A stretch of 7,842 nucleotides of DNA. It comes from Geoglobus sp. Its GTDB lineage: Archaea > Halobacteriota > Archaeoglobi > Archaeoglobales > Archaeoglobaceae. Location of the stretch: positions 1-7,842 of the forward strand of contig JALUWC010000439.1 of the NCBI GenBank assembly GCA_027019885.1, given 5' to 3'. The notes under the pieces were generated by a model. That model was not told the DNA's origin, made no database searches, and saw only the letters and a program-made list of their open reading frames with translations. Shown here in pieces: positions 5,413 to 7,842 of the stretch (position 1 is its first letter; each line of letters starts with the position of its first letter). The position numbers and the translations under genes are program-made.

Positions 5413-6447
5413 ATGAGTTATGAGGTGATTAAGGGCAGAGACTTTTCAGACCTGCTCGATGGAAAGATAGCATTTGTTTTGTGCATTGGAAACACATTGA
5501 CAGCAGAGATTTCAGGCATAACTGTGGCTGGAGAAAGTCCTGAGCTGATCAAATTCACACCACCTGCCGATGCTGAGCTTCTGTGCTATGGGCACTGCAG
5601 AAGCATACCCTTCCCACCTGCAACTCCGGATGGGAAGCCAACTCCAGCTCTGATAACATACACGGCTCTGAGGCTTACAGGAATTCCCCTGTTTGTTGTT
5701 GACAGCGGTCTGATAGAGAAGCCAAAAATGCCGTACTTTGCTGTGAACGCACCCACTGGAGGAAACATAGCTGAAGGATCAGCCTTTGACATCGATAGGG
5801 CGAGAGAGACATTCGAGTATGCGAAGATCATCGGTAGAGAAATCTCAAAAGAGTTTGACACAATCATGGTCGGTGAGAGCATTCCAGCAGGGACAACAAC
5901 GGCTGGAGCAGTATTGAAGGCATTTGGCCTCAATCCAAAAGTTTCGTCAAGCATGCCCGAGAATCCTGTTGAGATAAAGCAAAAGGTCATCGAAAAGGCT
6001 GTTTCCAGAGTCAAGAGTGACGATCCACTTGAAATTGTGGCTGAAGTTGGAGATCCGGTATTGCTTGCAGTATCGGGAATTGCCATTGGGTCGAAAAAAC
6101 CGGTAATCCTTGCAGGAGGAACTCAGATGGCTGCTGTATCCCAGATTGTGAAAAGATTGAGTCCTGATGCAGATATCCACATAGCAACAACCAAGTATGT
6201 TGCTGAAGATGAAACAGCAGACATTGTTACCATATCTGCAGCCGACGTAATCGCAAGCGATCCTGGATTGGGGGATTCGGTGAAGGCAGGATTGCGGGCG
6301 TATGAGGGTGGTTTTGTCAAAGAAGGTGTTGGGGCTGGAGGAGCAACACTGCTTGCCTGCAGAAGAGGTTACACAAAAGATCGGTTTTTGAAGGAGATAG
6401 AAAGGGATTATGAGGTTGTGGTGGAGAGGGCGAAGATTCAGGATTAG
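5413..6447 (+). CDS. cobT: archaeal nicotinate-nucleotide--dimethylbenzimidazole phosphoribosyltransferase (CobT family, UPF0284/TIGR00303 type)
   Basis: The 344-residue protein matches the archaeal CobT-like family, which makes the alpha-riboside phosphate of the lower-ligand base from nicotinate mononucleotide and a benzimidazole during cobamide assembly in the cytoplasm. Visible family features are the glycine-rich phosphate-binding loop GESIPAGTTTAGA (154-166), GDPVLLAVSGIAIG (213-226), AGGTQMAA (234-241), and EGVGAGGAT (304-312). The glutamate of this last motif, E304, sits where bacterial CobT has its catalytic base. Length is typical. ATG 5413 follows a well-spaced TATA box. The base actually used in this organism cannot be read from the sequence, and no other cobamide gene is adjacent. 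It is divergent from polB and convergent with the MutS-like gene, so it is probably transcribed alone. Confidence 0.9.
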   Translation: MSYEVIKGRDFSDLLDGKIAFVLCIGNTLTAEISGITVAGESPELIKFTPPADAELLCYGHCRSIPFPPATPDGKPTPALITYTALRLTGIPLFVVDSGLIEKPKMPYFAVNAPTGGNIAEGSAFDIDRARETFEYAKIIGREISKEFDTIMVGESIPAGTTTAGAVLKAFGLNPKVSSSMPENPVEIKQKVIEKAVSRVKSDDPLEIVAEVGDPVLLAVSGIAIGSKKPVILAGGTQMAAVSQIVKRLSPDADIHIATTKYVAEDETADIVTISAADVIASDPGLGDSVKAGLRAYEGGFVKEGVGAGGATLLACRRGYTKDRFLKEIERDYEVVVERAKIQD

Positions 6448-6454
6448 GTCTCAT

Positions 6455-6478
6455 TCTCTATTTTTCTACATTTCTTTA
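6455..6478 (+). terminator. T-rich terminator region of cobT
   Basis: A pyrimidine-rich stretch with TATTTTTCTAC and TTTCTTT starts about 10 bases after the cobT TAG stop and runs into the end of the convergent MutS-like gene. It resembles an archaeal oligo-T terminator; no hairpin is seen. The two convergent genes are only 18 bases apart, so transcripts probably overlap. Confidence 0.35.
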
Positions 6479-7842
6479 AACATCCTGAGCATTTCGACAA
6501 AAATTTCCCTTGTCTCTCCCTTGCTCTTCTCCATCAGCCTTTCAATAATAAGTTCAGGGGTGCTTTTTCCGATTTTTCCAAAAACTGGCTGCCTTGTTAC
6601 GACAAGATTCAGACCCTCATCAAGTCCTCGCGCTTCAATTCCATCAATTCTGAGGAACTCAAATTCCATGAACTCCTCTCCTAAATGACTTACAGCAATG
6701 ACATGGTGCCCCTTGGAATTTGCAATTTTGAGGAGAGAAGCAAGTATCTTTGCTCCAGCTCCGGGCTCGGTTACAGACTCAAACTCGTCTATTAGTATCA
6801 GCTTTCTCCCCCCACCTGATATTGCCTTTGCAAGGCTCATTATTGCCTTTTCAAAAGCTCCTGAGCCATAAGAAGATTGCTTTTTCTTGAAATAGAATAT
6901 CTCGTCGTAAACCGAAACTCTGGCTCTTTCGGCATTAACCGGAAATCCCATGTGAGCTAGGATGACAATCTGGCAAACAAGCTCAAGAAGACTCGTCTTT
7001 CCTCCGCTATTGGCTCCTGTAAGGATAGCTATGTTTTCGTATCGCCCGAAAAAGTCTGATTTCCCTATGCAGTAGCTGACAGGCTCAGGATTGTTTATGA
7101 ATATATTTTTTCCTCCTCTGAATTCCGTACCATCTCCAAATTCAGGAAAGGTAAAACCATAGTCTGCGAAATCCTTGTACAGTCCAAGTTTTCTATAAAA
7201 TGCAATTCTTGAGTTTATCTCGTCAACATTCAGTTTTTTAGCGATCCTCAGGCTCTTCAGATAAAAATCAAGTGATGTTCTGATCCTTGCATTTTCAACA
7301 GCTCTGAGGAGTGAATCTCTATCCACTCTAACCGGGTAAGTTCTTGTGAATACGGGCTCATGAATTCCTGCATTGATATATTCACTTTCAAATTTTTTAA
7401 CAATGGATGAGATGAGTCTTTCGATTTCTCCAGTTATCTCACCTTTTTCAAGAAGTTTGAGGAGTTCGTTTCCTGTTATGGTCAGTTTCACGTCTGACAC
7501 TCTTCTCTCAATCTCCGCATTTATCTCTGCCTCAATAATTCCCGCCTTTTCCACAATCCTGTCGAGTTTCTCAATTTTCCCATAATCCTCTTCCAGCCCA
7601 AGCAAATCGTTCAAAATTTTCTCATACCTTTCATTTCCGAATAATTCCATCTCAAGCTCTGCAAGAGTTCTGAAAGTCTCAATATTTTCGAGAATCGCTC
7701 CAATTATGATTTCCGGGGCAAAACTCTCAAGTGAAATCTCATCAACAAAGTCATTCAAAATTATTGGATGGCCCTTTTCTCTATCCTCTCTCAAGACTTC
7801 ACAAACTCCAAGTTTCAAGGCATTCTGATATTCCTCCTCATT
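6466..7842 (-). CDS. archaeal MutS-like ATPase, 5' end cut by the window
   Basis: This is the C-terminal part of an archaeal MutS-related protein: a long helical core followed by the MutS-type ABC ATPase domain. Residues are counted from TTG 7818. Walker A is TGANSGGKTS (267-276), where bacterial MutS has GPNMGGKST. The signature region is SSYGSGAFEKAI (315-326). Walker B is LILIDEFES (340-348), followed by EPGAGA where canonical MutS has RGTS. The switch histidine is H378 in VIAVSHL. The C-terminal GKSTPELIIERL resembles the end of the MutS ATPase domain. No Smr nuclease domain and no mismatch-reading MutS-I domain are present in the visible part. The frame is open to the right edge (NEEEYQNA precedes TTG 7818), so the true start and any N-terminal DNA-binding domain probably lie outside. 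The role is likely DNA repair or recombination-intermediate processing rather than proven mismatch repair. Confidence 0.88.
   Translation of the reverse strand, partial: NEEEYQNALKLGVCEVLREDREKGHPIILNDFVDEISLESFAPEIIIGAILENIETFRTLAELEMELFGNERYEKILNDLLGLEEDYGKIEKLDRIVEKAGIIEAEINAEIERRVSDVKLTITGNELLKLLEKGEITGEIERLISSIVKKFESEYINAGIHEPVFTRTYPVRVDRDSLLRAVENARIRTSLDFYLKSLRIAKKLNVDEINSRIAFYRKLGLYKDFADYGFTFPEFGDGTEFRGGKNIFINNPEPVSYCIGKSDFFGRYENIAILTGANSGGKTSLLELVCQIVILAHMGFPVNAERARVSVYDEIFYFKKKQSSYGSGAFEKAIMSLAKAISGGGRKLILIDEFESVTEPGAGAKILASLLKIANSKGHHVIAVSHLGEEFMEFEFLRIDGIEARGLDEGLNLVVTRQPVFGKIGKSTPELIIERLMEKSKGETREIFVEMLRMFKEM

Noticed and set aside
5586..6086. Minus-strand open frame of 166 codons inside cobT
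   Set aside because: It mirrors the cobT reading frame and follows from its codon bias. It has no promoter or motif, and the plus-strand protein is clearly real.
7373..7585. Plus-strand open frame opposite the MutS-like gene
   Set aside because: It is a serine- and isoleucine-rich mirror of the helical MutS-like core, with no signal for expression.

Overview
The window reads as chromosomal DNA of a hyperthermophilic archaeon, most likely a member of the Archaeoglobales. The main evidence is the family B DNA polymerase. Its N-terminus, exonuclease, palm and C-terminal segments match what I remember of Archaeoglobus fulgidus PolB over nearly the full length. Supporting signs are a tungsten-type aldehyde ferredoxin oxidoreductase, an archaeal-type CobT, an archaeal MutS-like ATPase, a tRNA without encoded CCA, and TATA-like boxes about 26-31 bases before several start codons. 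Genus and species cannot be fixed from the sequence alone.

Layout from left to right: (1) 1-65, a short region with a 10-bp inverted repeat next to a TATA-like box, possibly the control region of a gene beyond the left edge. (2) 66-138, tRNA-Arg(GCG) on the minus strand. (3) 357-827 (+), a YbhB/YbcL-type PEBP-family protein, with an upstream in-frame extension that would encode a membrane or secretion leader. (4) 979-2613 (+), a compact aldehyde ferredoxin oxidoreductase. (5) 2614-2952, 339 bases between convergent genes. Its right part carries protein-like minus-strand fragments in three frames, starting with an ATGA overlap on the polB stop, and looks like a decayed small gene. (6) 2953-5310 (-), DNA polymerase B with a C-terminal PCNA-binding motif and no intein. 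(7) 5323-5412, a divergent promoter region. (8) 5413-6447 (+), CobT. (9) 6466 to the right edge (-), a MutS-like ATPase cut by the window end and convergent with cobT.

The genes do not form one pathway. PolB and the MutS-like protein are replication and genome-maintenance functions. CobT attaches the lower-ligand base in cobamide synthesis. The oxidoreductase belongs to peripheral aldehyde metabolism, and the PEBP-family protein has no assigned role. Almost every gene has its own promoter; the only sign of an operon is the vestigial ORF coupled to the polB stop. No mobile element, CRISPR array or complete new system is visible. The least explained parts are the decayed gene after polB, the two possible starts of the PEBP gene, and a 10-mer shared by the left-end inverted repeat and the polB promoter.
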